From assembly GCF_018861005.1 (NCBI RefSeq), contig NZ_JAHKQL010000026.1, positions 62,001 to 126,000 on the forward strand: a DNA stretch of 64,000 bases. Direction: 5' to 3'. The notes beneath the pieces are model-generated. The model saw nothing but the letters and a program-made list of their open reading frames with translations, did not search any database and was not told the origin of the DNA. Made by a program: the position numbers and the translations under genes. Of the stretch, positions 25,770 through 35,720 are shown piece by piece (positions within the stretch are counted from its first letter, which is position 1; each line of letters opens with the position of its first letter). This DNA comes from Polaribacter vadi. Its GTDB lineage: Bacteria; Bacteroidota; Bacteroidia; Flavobacteriales; Flavobacteriaceae.

Positions 25770-28700
25770 ATGAAAAAACATCAATTATTATTGTTATTCT
25801 TAATCATTAGCTCCTTCGGATTTTCGCAGCAACGAATTTCTGGACGTGTTACTGATAATGCTAACGAACCTATACCAGGTGTTTCTGTTACTGTACTAGG
25901 TACATTAACAGGAGTTATTACAGATTTTGACGGTAAATATGAAATTAATGCTGAAGCAACACAGGAACTTAAATTTAGTTATTTAGGTTTTGTTACCCAA
26001 ACGATTCTTATTGGTAATCGAGATATAATCAACATTACACTCCAAGAAGATTTACAGTCTTTAGACGAAGTTGTTATTGTTGGGTTTGGTAAACAAAAGA
26101 AAATCAATTTATCAGGAGCTGTAAATTCAGTTTCTGTAGCACAATTGTCTACACGACCTGTAAGCAACATTACTCAAGGTATGCAAGGAGTTTCACCTGG
26201 TCTTAATATTGATTTTACAAATGGAGCTCCAGGATCTAATCCAAAAATAAATGTGCGTGGTTTTACCTCTATTAATGGTGGTGAACCTTTAATTCTTATC
26301 GATAATATTCCTTCGGATGTTTCTTACTTAAATCAAATTGCACCAGAAGATATCGAAAATATATCTGTACTTAAAGATGCTGCCTCTTCTGCTATATATG
26401 GGTCTAGAGCTGCGTTTGGTGTAGTATTGGTAACCACCAGAAATGGCTCTAAGGGTAAAACTAAAATCACTTATAATAATTATATGAGTGTAGGTACACC
26501 CACTGTTTTACCTCAAAAAACTAGCGATCCATATATATACATGCGTTTGCAAAAAACCTTTTCTGGTAACACGCCTTGGGATAATCAATTCTTTACAGAC
26601 GACCAATGGCAATGGGCAAAAGAACGAAGCAACAATCCTAACGAAACTGTAGGTGTAAGAGCAAATAGCACAACTGGCATGTGGGAATATATGGGAAATA
26701 AAGATTGGTCTGAATACTTTTTATCAAACACTACTTTTTCATCAAATCACAATTTTAGTATTAGCGGAGGAAATGAAAAACTAAACTATTTTGTTTCAGC
26801 TTCTACCAATAAAGATAATGGAGCCTTACAATTAGCCGAAGATTATTTTACAAGAACTGGTTTAAGAGCCAAATTAAATACATCTATAAATGATTGGTTA
26901 AGCTTTGGTAATAATACCTCATTTATTATGGGTACTCGTAAAAATCCATCTTATTTTGATATTACAAGTATTTATAATTTTAATACTTATGAGTACAACG
27001 AAAATCCTGATGGAACTTGGGCAAATACAGGTGTAGGTAGAATGGCTGCTCAATTAGTTGATGGAGGTGATGAAAAAGACGTAACCAGTACTTTTAGAAC
27101 TAATTTTACAGCCCAAGCTTGGTTGGTAAAAGATGTTTTTAAAATTAATGCAGAGTTTACTTATGAACAAGAAAACCAAAATTATGATGCTAATTATACC
27201 AAGTATAAAATTGGGTTTGCAGAAAACGATATTAGAGAAGAAGGTGTAAACCAAGTTTGGAAAGGATTTGGAGAAAGAAAATATAGTGTATTAAATGTTT
27301 TTGGAACTTTTACCAAAACCATAAATGATAATCATGATATTACCCTTTTAGGAGGATACAATCAAGAAGATCTAAGAAATGAATATACTTATTTAAATAG
27401 AGATGGTGTAATTTCTGCTTCATTACCAACCATTCAATTGGCTACAGGAAATATTGAAGCTTCTCAAAGTATTTACAGTTGGGCTGTTAGAGGTTTGTTT
27501 TACAGAGCCAATTATATCTACAAAAATCGTTATATCTTAGAATTAAACGGACGTTATGATGGTTCTTCTAAATTTCCTAAAGACAAAAGATTTGGATTTT
27601 TCCCTTCAGTTTCTGCAGCATGGAATATCTCTAAAGAAAGCTTTATGGATAAAGTAAGCCCTACACTTAGTCTTTTAAAATTCAGAGGTTCTTATGGTAC
27701 TTTAGGAAACCAAGATGTAAATCCATTTGATTATATTCCTTTTATGTCTGCTACTAATGGTGGTTATATCGTAAATGGTGAATTACCGTTAATGATCAAT
27801 TCACCATCATTGGTTTCTGATAATTATACTTGGGAGAAAGTAACCACTCGTAACTTTGGTGTAGATCTTGGATTTTTAAACAATCAAATTAAAGCTACTT
27901 TCGATATTTATAGAAGAGACACTAAAGATATGCTAACTTTAGGTAAAGAGTTACCTGGCGTAATTGGTGCTAATGAGCCGTTAGAAAATGCAGCAAATTT
28001 AAAAACCAATGGTTGGGAACTTTCTATTGCATATCAAAATAGTTTTGGATCTGAAAAACCTTTGGGAGTAAGTGCCCGATTTATTTTAAGTGATAGCCGT
28101 TCTTATATTACAAGTTTTGATAACCCTAATAATAGTCTTACACAATTTAGAGAAGGTATGGAACTTGGTGAAATCTGGGGACTAACTTCTGATGGTCTTT
28201 TTGAATCTCAGGATGAAATAGACGCCTTAGACCAAACCTCATTAATACCTTGGGGTGCATTAACCATTGTAGAAGGTTGGCCAAAATATAAAGATTTAGA
28301 TGGTAATGGTGTTATAGAATTAGGTACTAGTGCAGACGATCCTAAAGACGCTAGTGTAATTGGTAATATGATGCCAAGATTTCGTCTTGGTTTTAACTTA
28401 AATTTAGATTGGAATAATTTTGATCTTGGCCTATTTCTACAAGGTGTTGGCAAAAGAGATTACTATCCAAAAGATTACTTATACTGGGGCTTTTATCAAC
28501 AACCTTATGCTGGTGGTTATGCTCACTTAAATGACTATTATAGAGCTACAGATGATTCTCCAGAACTTATGGCACAGCATTCACAAGCGTATATAGATGC
28601 AGGTTTGGCTCATGCAAATACAGATGCCAATTACCCAGTAGCGCAAGCCTGGTTAGCTGACCGAAATTTAGGAGAACGTATAGACCAAGCAAAAGGTTTA

Positions 28701-29000
28701 GCAATACCACAATCTAAATATTTATTAAGCGGTGCTTATCTTAGATTAAAGAATATCACCTTTGGTTATACTTTACCTAACACGTTTACTAATCGAATCG
28801 GGATTTCTTCTCTTAGAATTTATTTTAGTGGTGATAATCTTTTTGAATGGTCTGAAGTGGCTGACTTTTTTGATCCTGAATCTATTTCGGATATCGATAA
28901 TCGATTAAACCCTGGTTATAGCCCTGGACGTACAGAAACAAGTGGATATCAATACCCTTATCAACGTAAATATGCATTGGGTATCAATGTTAGTTTTTAA
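25770..29000 (+). CDS. SusC-family TonB-linked outer membrane transporter
   Basis: Protein of 1076 residues: signal peptide, carboxypeptidase-like regulatory domain (ISGRVTDNANEPIPGVSV, about residues 23-100), TonB-dependent plug with SAIYGSRAAFGVVLVTT (about 206-222), and a long barrel ending in NVSF. SusC proteins form the importing channel that pairs with a SusD lid. The next gene is susD, joined by a poly-A spacer. No sigma/anti-sigma pair or glycoside hydrolase is present; the phosphatase upstream suggests a non-polysaccharide substrate. Confidence 0.96.
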   Translation: MKKHQLLLLFLIISSFGFSQQRISGRVTDNANEPIPGVSVTVLGTLTGVITDFDGKYEINAEATQELKFSYLGFVTQTILIGNRDIINITLQEDLQSLDEVVIVGFGKQKKINLSGAVNSVSVAQLSTRPVSNITQGMQGVSPGLNIDFTNGAPGSNPKINVRGFTSINGGEPLILIDNIPSDVSYLNQIAPEDIENISVLKDAASSAIYGSRAAFGVVLVTTRNGSKGKTKITYNNYMSVGTPTVLPQKTSDPYIYMRLQKTFSGNTPWDNQFFTDDQWQWAKERSNNPNETVGVRANSTTGMWEYMGNKDWSEYFLSNTTFSSNHNFSISGGNEKLNYFVSASTNKDNGALQLAEDYFTRTGLRAKLNTSINDWLSFGNNTSFIMGTRKNPSYFDITSIYNFNTYEYNENPDGTWANTGVGRMAAQLVDGGDEKDVTSTFRTNFTAQAWLVKDVFKINAEFTYEQENQNYDANYTKYKIGFAENDIREEGVNQVWKGFGERKYSVLNVFGTFTKTINDNHDITLLGGYNQEDLRNEYTYLNRDGVISASLPTIQLATGNIEASQSIYSWAVRGLFYRANYIYKNRYILELNGRYDGSSKFPKDKRFGFFPSVSAAWNISKESFMDKVSPTLSLLKFRGSYGTLGNQDVNPFDYIPFMSATNGGYIVNGELPLMINSPSLVSDNYTWEKVTTRNFGVDLGFLNNQIKATFDIYRRDTKDMLTLGKELPGVIGANEPLENAANLKTNGWELSIAYQNSFGSEKPLGVSARFILSDSRSYITSFDNPNNSLTQFREGMELGEIWGLTSDGLFESQDEIDALDQTSLIPWGALTIVEGWPKYKDLDGNGVIELGTSADDPKDASVIGNMMPRFRLGFNLNLDWNNFDLGLFLQGVGKRDYYPKDYLYWGFYQQPYAGGYAHLNDYYRATDDSPELMAQHSQAYIDAGLAHANTDANYPVAQAWLADRNLGERIDQAKGLAIPQSKYLLSGAYLRLKNITFGYTLPNTFTNRIGISSLRIYFSGDNLFEWSEVADFFDPESISDIDNRLNPGYSPGRTETSGYQYPYQRKYALGINVSF

Positions 29001-29010
29001 AAAAAAAAAA

Positions 29011-30807
29011 ATGAAAGACATAAAAAAATATTTTAAAAAAGCATTACTGTTATTTGGTATTTTGTGCCTAGCTGCATGTAATGATGACTATTTAGAAAAA
29101 TTTCCTGAAACAGAAATTGGAGCAGAAAACTTTTTTAATACTGAAGACGATTTAATAACATACGTTTACAGTATGTACAACTTTCCTGGAAATGGTATTT
29201 ATACGGCTGATGAAGCTACAGATAATATGAACACCACTGGTAACCGTGAAATAAAAACGATTATGACAACCGAAGCAAACGCTACCAACATTACCAGTGG
29301 TTGGGTTTGGAGTGATTTAAGAAATATCAATTTCTTTTTAGAACATGTAGATAAAGCAGAAGTTACCGAAGATGTTCGTAATCACTATATAGGAATTGCT
29401 CGTTTTTTTAGAGCTAATTTTTATATGGAAAAAGTAAAAAGATACTCAAATGTACCATGGTATGATTATGTTTTAGGTACTTCTGATGAAGATTTGTACA
29501 AACCAAGTGATTCTAGAGAAGTTGTCATCAATCATATTTTTGAAGATTATCAGTTTGCTTTAAACAATGTAAAAGAAAGTGTTAATATAGGAACTGTAAA
29601 TAAATGGGTAGTTGCTGCTTATTATAGTAGAAATGCTTTACACGAAGGTACCTTTAGAAAATATCACTACGAATTAGGTTTAACTTCTACAAGCAACACT
29701 TATTTGCAACTTGCAGAAAACGTTTCTAAAGAAATTATAGACAGTGATGCTTATTCTATCTACAATACTGGTAACCCTTCTCAAGATTACCATATGCTTT
29801 TCGAAAGTCAGGATTTAACTTCTAATCCAGAAATTATTTTTTCTAATACTTTTGAAACTGATATTAAAGATGGCGCAGATCCACAATATTTATTTGGTAG
29901 TTATGAATCAGGACCTGCAAAAGATTTAGTAGAAGCTTATTTAATGAGTGATGGATCGTATTTTAGCTCTAAGAGCAACGTAAACACACTTTCTTTTGTA
30001 GAAGAGTTTACAAATCGTGATGCTCGCTTATCACAAACTTATGCTTTTCCTGGTTGGCAATTGTATTATACTTCTACCTATAGCCCAGGTAATACCAATT
30101 ATGTACAAGAACTTAAAAAGAATTTTACTGGATATCATCAAATTAAAGGCTTTATTAATGACCCTTCTTACGCGGTACGCGCTGCTGTAGATATTCCTGT
30201 ATTAAGATATGCAGAAGTGCTTTTAAATTACGCAGAAGCAAAAGCTGAATTAGGTAATTTAACTCAAGGAGATTTAGACATATCTATTAATGAATTAAGA
30301 AAACGAGCAGGAATGCCAAATTTATTATTAAATGTAAGTGTAGACCCAGTACAATCTGCAAAATATCCAAATGTAACTAGTCCAATTCTTTTAGAAATTA
30401 GAAGAGAGCGCAGAGTAGAAATGGCTTTAGAAGGACGTCGTTTAGATGACCTAAATCGTTGGGCTGCTGGTAAATTAATGGAAAAAGAACCTAAAGGAAT
30501 GTATTTTTCAGGATTAGGAAAACATGATCTTACTGGAGATGGAATTGAAGATATTGTACTTTTAGCAGAATCTGATGCTATACCAAACCCAAAAGAAACG
30601 AACAGTCTGGGAGTAGAATTAGTGTATTATAAAGTTGGTAATGTAGGTAATATTAGTGTAAATGTATATTTGAGTAATGGTACTAGTGGTAACATTGTAG
30701 CAAATCCAGAACGTGGTGTTTTTACAGAACCAAGAGACTATTATAGGCCAATACCGGCTTCGGAAACCATACTTAACCCTAATTTAGAACAGGTGTTTGG
30801 TTGGTAA
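29011..30807 (+). CDS. SusD/RagB-family nutrient-binding lipoprotein
   Basis: Protein of 598 residues from ATG 29011; an upstream in-frame start inside susC is rejected because MKDIKKYFKKALLLF begins a proper lipoprotein signal with lipobox LAAC (Cys about 23). NDDYLEKFPETE is the usual SusD N-terminus. The RagB/SusD features follow: RFFRANFYMEKV near residue 130, LRYAEVLLNYAEAKAELG, and EIRRERRVEMALEGRRLDDLNRW near the C-terminal third. It sits as a lid on SusC at the cell surface. Only 10 A bases separate it from the susC stop. A strong terminator follows. Confidence 0.96.
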   Translation: MKDIKKYFKKALLLFGILCLAACNDDYLEKFPETEIGAENFFNTEDDLITYVYSMYNFPGNGIYTADEATDNMNTTGNREIKTIMTTEANATNITSGWVWSDLRNINFFLEHVDKAEVTEDVRNHYIGIARFFRANFYMEKVKRYSNVPWYDYVLGTSDEDLYKPSDSREVVINHIFEDYQFALNNVKESVNIGTVNKWVVAAYYSRNALHEGTFRKYHYELGLTSTSNTYLQLAENVSKEIIDSDAYSIYNTGNPSQDYHMLFESQDLTSNPEIIFSNTFETDIKDGADPQYLFGSYESGPAKDLVEAYLMSDGSYFSSKSNVNTLSFVEEFTNRDARLSQTYAFPGWQLYYTSTYSPGNTNYVQELKKNFTGYHQIKGFINDPSYAVRAAVDIPVLRYAEVLLNYAEAKAELGNLTQGDLDISINELRKRAGMPNLLLNVSVDPVQSAKYPNVTSPILLEIRRERRVEMALEGRRLDDLNRWAAGKLMEKEPKGMYFSGLGKHDLTGDGIEDIVLLAESDAIPNPKETNSLGVELVYYKVGNVGNISVNVYLSNGTSGNIVANPERGVFTEPRDYYRPIPASETILNPNLEQVFGW

Positions 30808-30833
30808 TTAATTGTTTATTTAATTAGAATACT

Positions 30834-30892
30834 AGACTCTATACTTATTTGTTCATTTTAAATGAGCTGTAAAGTATAGAGTCTTTTTTTTT
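30834..30892 (+). terminator. Terminator after susD
   Basis: AGACTCTATACTT (30834-30846) pairs with AAGTATAGAGTCT (30872-30884), followed by eight T. The 25-base loop is AT-rich. Ends the phosphatase-susC-susD operon. Confidence 0.92.
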
Positions 30893-31496
30893 GATACACT
30901 TTAAGGTTTAGACCTGACACTAGGACTTAGGTATCTTTTTCACCCTTGTTCTTTTTCATTTATAAGACCTTTCGACTGAGCTCAAGGTGACATTTGAGAG
31001 GGTATTAGAGTTTGGTTAGAGGTTTTTATCTTACCTATTTTTTTACTCATTGTTTTTTTCCATTGATGAATACTGAATCTAGTTCAACTCTGTTTTAAAA
31101 TTATAGTTGCGATTTTTTTAATCTTTACTTTTTTCCATTGATGAAAAAAGTAACAAAAAAATCTAGACTTATTTTAATTTTCTTGAATTCTATATTGTCT
31201 TCCACTCACGCACCCAGACCACTGCGTTCTTTGGGCGCATACCGTTACATACAATTTGAATTTCTACGAAAATGAAAAGTATGTCGTTTTGGGAGTTATA
31301 ATTTACTTTTGCTTTATGCTTTAGACAAGGCTATTTAGGAAAGTTTCAATAACAGCTTACCACGTCCTATCTTCCTCGTAAAGACGAAATGGGATATTAT
31401 ATTTTTTTTACAAAGATTGCTTCACTTCCCTATCGTTTCGTTCGCAATGACAGCTAGATATTATAAAAACTAATTAAATAATATAATTTATCTTTT
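30893..31496. repeat. Gene-free stretch built of dispersed-repeat fragments
   Basis: No gene is supported. Contains TTCGACTGAGCTCAAGGTGA (from about 30970), two copies of TTTTTTCCATTGATGAA (near 31057 and 31131), and a segment from about 31404 running ATTGCTTC...TCGTTCGCAATGAC. These look like short intergenic repeats of Bacteroidota; the last one resembles 53570-53604. The stretch separates the uptake module from the mutagenesis cassette and may mark a joint. Confidence 0.55.
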
Positions 31497-34451
31497 TTAA
31501 CTTCTTGGATCTGTGGCGATGCTCATTTTTTTTGATTGTATGATATTCATGCTACAAAAGCCAAAACGATCTGTTATTTTGCCATAACAAGCATAAATTC
31601 CCATTCCGTTGATTGGGTATTGGTGTACTACATTTGTAAAATGGACTGCATCAAAATAATTGCCTTCTGCATCTATAAAAGTACTTAATCGCATTAATTT
31701 ACCTTGTGCTGTTTTGTTGTAACGTGTGGTTACTAATTGTCCGTATAAAAGAACGTTCTTATTCGTATGTAAATGCATTTCTTTTGCTTTGATGTTTGTG
31801 TGAAATTGTTCTATTACTAATGAAAAGTAATTCTGAATTGTAAAACCTAACAACTCTATTTCGTCATAAAAATTTTCAATCTGATTGGAATGCAACTGTG
31901 GTATTTTGTATGTTCTTTGCTGTATTTTAAATAATTCTGCTTGCTGATTTTTTTTGTTTTTAGATGCGTTTAAACGAAAGGTTGCTTGCCATAATAGGTT
32001 TGTTTTAGGCTTCTTGGTAAATCGAAATGCATCTATACGCACTAAGATTGTTAATTGCTCTATAGAGATGTTTACCCGCTCTAAAAAGTTCTCTAAAGAA
32101 CTAAATAAACCATACAATTGTCTTTGATTTAAGATGCGTTGAATTACTAATTGCTCTAAACTTTTTAAATACCCAAAGCCTAAATAAATGGTTTTTCCTT
32201 TTACTCTATTTGCGTGATCGCTTCTATTGATACAAGGCAACTCTACTTTAGCACCACACATTTTAGCTTCATGTATATAATGCTCTGCTGAATAAAATCC
32301 ACCACCATTATTTAGCACCGCTGTCATAAACTCGATGGGATAATAGCATTTTAAGAATAAACTTTGATAGCTTTCTACGGCATAAGAAGCCGAATGTCCT
32401 TTTGCAAAAGCATAACCAGCAAAACTTTTAATTTGATTCCATACTTTAAAAATCAACTCGTCTTTATGTCCTTTTTTTCTACAGTTTGCAATAAATTTTT
32501 CTTCTACCGCTTGAAATTCTTTGAGTGAACGGTATTTGCCACTCATCCCTCTTCTTAATACATCTGCTTCTCCTAAAGTTAAATCTGCAAACTGATTGGC
32601 CACTTTCATGACATCTTCTTGATACACCATCACTCCGTAAGTTTCTGGCATTATTTTTAATAAAATTGGATTTGCTTCTTTTCGTTTTTCTGGGAAACGA
32701 TGTCTTTTGATAAACTCCTCTTTCATCCCAGAACTGGAAACCCCTGGCCTTATGATTGAACTTGCTGCCACTAAACCTAAATAATCTTGGGTTTGCAATT
32801 TTTGCATTAAACCACGCATTGCAGGAGACTCTACATAATAAGCCCCAATAGCACCCCCTGATTTTAAAAGGTTATTAATGTTTTTGTCCTTTTTAAAAGC
32901 AGCTACCTCTGTAATATCTATTGGTGGATGTGTAGGATTGTTTTCTTTTATGATTTCTAATGCCTCTTTAATTTTTGCTAATCCCCTTTGACCTAGAATA
33001 TCGAATTTAAAAATACCTACATCATCTGCAATATTCATATCGAATTGTACTGTAGGAAAATTTTTGGGTGGTAAATGCGTGGCTGAATAGTAATGAATGG
33101 GTTTGTTTAAGATTAACACACCTGCCGAATGCACACTTACATAATTTGGAAATCCTTCTATTAATTTGCCATATTTTAAAACCAACTTAGACATCTCGTC
33201 TAATTGTTCTGCTGCAGGTCCTTTGCTTAATTTGTCTATTTCTTCTTTGGGTAAGCCAAATACTTTTCCTAATTCTCTTACAACTGCTTTGTATTTAAAC
33301 GTTACATAGGTTGCTAATAAGGCTACATTTTTAAATCGCTTGAAAATATATTGCGTCATGATGTCTCTATCTTTCCAAGAAAAATCAATATCAAAATCAG
33401 GAGGCGAAGCTCTAAACGGATTGATAAATCTTTCGAAATACAAATCTAATTCGATAGGATCTACATCTGTAATTCCTAAAATATAAGCTACAATACTGTT
33501 TGCGCCACTACCTCTACCCACATGAAAGAAATTGTTGCTATTTGCATGTTGAATAATATCATAATTGATCAGAAAAAAAGAAACAAATTTTAAATCGATA
33601 ATTACCTTTAATTCTTTTTGTAACCTTTTATGTACTTCTTCTGTTGGGTTTTTATAGCGTTTGTGTAACTTGTTTTTGCATAAATTTAAAAGCATGTTAC
33701 AATCTTCTTGAAAACTATTGGTGTACACCTGCAGGTTTTGATTTTTACGTTCTTTACCAAAACCGAAGTCAATATTGCATTGCTGCAACAAATTCTTGGT
33801 ATTTGCAATGGCATTAGGAAACTCTTTAAAATGATTTTCTAGCTCTACAACATTGTGCATTTTATCTGTTTCTAAACATTGCTCTGTTGTATCCAACTTG
33901 CTCAATAAAGTGTTGTTATCTATTGCTCTTAATAATCGGTGTGCATTGAAGTCCTTTTTATTTCTGATGGTTACTTGCTGTTGCATGACAATTTTATCTT
34001 GGTAACTTCTTAGATAAGAAAACCGTAGTTTGTTGACCTCAGCTATGGAAACCCCAATAAATTCATTTGATTTAAAAACAGTTAAATTTAGCTCTAACAC
34101 TTTTTCAAAAGGATAGATGATAAATACCTCATCAAGCTCTAGCGGTTGATTTGGAATGGCTGTTTTAGCTTCTAAAAATTTAGATAAATAGGTGTTGATA
34201 TTTTGAAAACCTTGATTGTTTTTTGCGAGTGCCACAAACTGTTGGGAATTGCCATTTCTAAAATCTACACCTAGCACTGGTTTTATATTTGTTTTGTGTG
34301 CCTGTTGTACAAAATTCATACATGCAGAGGTATTGTTGATATCGGTTAACGCTACTGCTTGTACGCCATTTTCTACTGCCAATTGTAGCAATTCTACTTC
34401 TGAAAACGTACCGTACCTTAAAGAATAATATGTATGACAATTTAGATACAT
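31497..34451 (-). CDS. DnaE2-like error-prone DNA polymerase III alpha subunit
   Basis: C-family polymerase of 984 residues, shorter than a replicative DnaE. PHP domain at the N-terminus (YLNCHTYYSLRYGTFS, ALTDINNT), catalytic palm with ASPPDFDIDFSW (about residues 346-357), helix-hairpin-helix region, and a truncated C-terminus with an OB fold (QLVTTRYNKTAQGKL) but no long tau-binding tail. ATG 34451 is used; GTG 34454 just before it is also possible. It starts at the dinB stop (TAG-TGATG), in the lexA-dinB-dnaE cassette pattern known from mobile mutagenesis modules. Likely does induced translesion synthesis. Confidence 0.9.
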   Translation of the reverse strand: MYLNCHTYYSLRYGTFSEVELLQLAVENGVQAVALTDINNTSACMNFVQQAHKTNIKPVLGVDFRNGNSQQFVALAKNNQGFQNINTYLSKFLEAKTAIPNQPLELDEVFIIYPFEKVLELNLTVFKSNEFIGVSIAEVNKLRFSYLRSYQDKIVMQQQVTIRNKKDFNAHRLLRAIDNNTLLSKLDTTEQCLETDKMHNVVELENHFKEFPNAIANTKNLLQQCNIDFGFGKERKNQNLQVYTNSFQEDCNMLLNLCKNKLHKRYKNPTEEVHKRLQKELKVIIDLKFVSFFLINYDIIQHANSNNFFHVGRGSGANSIVAYILGITDVDPIELDLYFERFINPFRASPPDFDIDFSWKDRDIMTQYIFKRFKNVALLATYVTFKYKAVVRELGKVFGLPKEEIDKLSKGPAAEQLDEMSKLVLKYGKLIEGFPNYVSVHSAGVLILNKPIHYYSATHLPPKNFPTVQFDMNIADDVGIFKFDILGQRGLAKIKEALEIIKENNPTHPPIDITEVAAFKKDKNINNLLKSGGAIGAYYVESPAMRGLMQKLQTQDYLGLVAASSIIRPGVSSSGMKEEFIKRHRFPEKRKEANPILLKIMPETYGVMVYQEDVMKVANQFADLTLGEADVLRRGMSGKYRSLKEFQAVEEKFIANCRKKGHKDELIFKVWNQIKSFAGYAFAKGHSASYAVESYQSLFLKCYYPIEFMTAVLNNGGGFYSAEHYIHEAKMCGAKVELPCINRSDHANRVKGKTIYLGFGYLKSLEQLVIQRILNQRQLYGLFSSLENFLERVNISIEQLTILVRIDAFRFTKKPKTNLLWQATFRLNASKNKKNQQAELFKIQQRTYKIPQLHSNQIENFYDEIELLGFTIQNYFSLVIEQFHTNIKAKEMHLHTNKNVLLYGQLVTTRYNKTAQGKLMRLSTFIDAEGNYFDAVHFTNVVHQYPINGMGIYACYGKITDRFGFCSMNIIQSKKMSIATDPRS

Positions 34452-34453
34452 CA

Positions 34454-35668
34454 CTATTGTTTTCTATGTGCTAATATTAATGGTGGTTCTCCGTTAAAAG
34501 GATTGTTAAATCTACCGATTGATTTTGCTCCCATAGCTGCTGCTCTCATAATACTCTTTTCGCCATATTTGTTTCTAACCGTATCCATGGCATTGTATAA
34601 ATTGAGCATTTGTTCTGTGTCATCAAAAAGATTTATTTGATAATTACCACTTACCAAATCTGTAAACCGAACCCCTACCAACCTAATTAATAAACGCCTT
34701 TGATAGAGCTTTTGAAACAATTCTAATACTGTTGGTATGATGATATGATCTGCACTAGTGTATGGAATTTTTACTTGTTTGCTATAGGTGTTAAAATCTG
34801 AATATCTAATTTTCACACTGATGGTTGCTGCTAACTTATCCCCTTTTCTTAATTGATAGGCTAGATTTTCTGCCATTGCAAAAATGGTTTCTTTTAGTTT
34901 TTTGATGTCTATGGTATCTTTTGAAAAAGTTCTTTCTGTTGATAAGGATTTTCTCTGATGAAAAGCGATGATTGGAGCATTGTCAATTCCGTTTGCACGT
35001 TTCCAAATCGTTTTTCCGTTTGCACCCAAAACACTCATCATCATTTCTAGTGGCATTTCTTGTACTACTTTTACTTTGTCTACCCCTAAATTTCTTAAGA
35101 TTTTATAGGTTTTTTCACCTACTGATGGAATTTTACGAATGGACAAAGGCCCCAAAAAGGATTTTTCAAACCCCCTATTAATGAGTAATTGGTTGTTAGG
35201 TTTGGCTTCACCAGTAGCCACTTTAGAAACAATTTTATTTTGTGATAAGCCAAAAGAAATTGGCAGTCCACTTTCTTTGATGATACGTTGTCTTAATTCT
35301 GAAGCATATTTATAGCTTCCAAAAAAAGCATCCATACCAGATAGGTCTGCATAAAATTCGTCTATACTTGCTTTTTCGAATACGGGTACACTTTCTTTGA
35401 TAATTTCTGTGACTAGATTTGAATATTTGGAGTAAATTCCAGTATTGCCTCTAATGATTGTTGCTTCTGGACACAATCTTTTGGCTATTTTCATAGCCAT
35501 GCCAGAATGTACCCCAAACCTTCTGGTTTCGTAACTGCATGCTGCCACCACACCTCTGTCTCCTGTACCGCCCACTAATAGAGGTTTTTTTTTCAACCTG
35601 CTGTCTATGAGTCGTTCGCAAGAAACAAAGAAGGTATCTAAATCGAGATGTAAAATATGTTTTTTCAC
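34454..35668 (-). CDS. Y-family DNA polymerase (DinB/UmuC-like)
   Basis: Translesion polymerase of 404 residues: HLDLDTFFVSCERL at the N-terminus (first catalytic Asp), SIDEFYADLSGMD near residue 103 (catalytic Asp-Glu), helix-hairpin-helix with IRKIPSVGEKTYKIL, and a little-finger domain. The start is GTG at 35668, the only one that includes the full catalytic N-terminus. The start codon lies only two bases from the operator-like repeat upstream, so the 5' leader must be short or the operator sits within it. Second protein of the SOS cassette with dnaE2. Confidence 0.93.
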   Translation of the reverse strand: MKKHILHLDLDTFFVSCERLIDSRLKKKPLLVGGTGDRGVVAACSYETRRFGVHSGMAMKIAKRLCPEATIIRGNTGIYSKYSNLVTEIIKESVPVFEKASIDEFYADLSGMDAFFGSYKYASELRQRIIKESGLPISFGLSQNKIVSKVATGEAKPNNQLLINRGFEKSFLGPLSIRKIPSVGEKTYKILRNLGVDKVKVVQEMPLEMMMSVLGANGKTIWKRANGIDNAPIIAFHQRKSLSTERTFSKDTIDIKKLKETIFAMAENLAYQLRKGDKLAATISVKIRYSDFNTYSKQVKIPYTSADHIIIPTVLELFQKLYQRRLLIRLVGVRFTDLVSGNYQINLFDDTEQMLNLYNAMDTVRNKYGEKSIMRAAAMGAKSIGRFNNPFNGEPPLILAHRKQ

Positions 35669-35669
35669 G

Positions 35670-35717
35670 TTGTAAAATTAGCTACAAAACCATACATTTG
35701 TTGCTCAATATTGTAGC
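35670..35717. promoter_or_regulatory. Divergent promoter with LexA-type operator repeats
   Basis: TTG 35670-35672 and TACATTTG 35693-35700 with 20 bases between form a consensus promoter for the repressor gene. Over it lie dyads: TTGTA-8-TACAA (35670-35687) and GCTACAA (35681-35687) against TTGTAGC (35711-35717). Both fit operators for the divergent repressor/dinB pair. Confidence 0.65.
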
Positions 35718-35720
35718 ATT

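Noticed and set aside
28942..29010. Upstream start for susD overlapping susC
   Set aside because: It would put 23 residues before the lipoprotein signal; ATG 29011 gives a proper lipobox protein.
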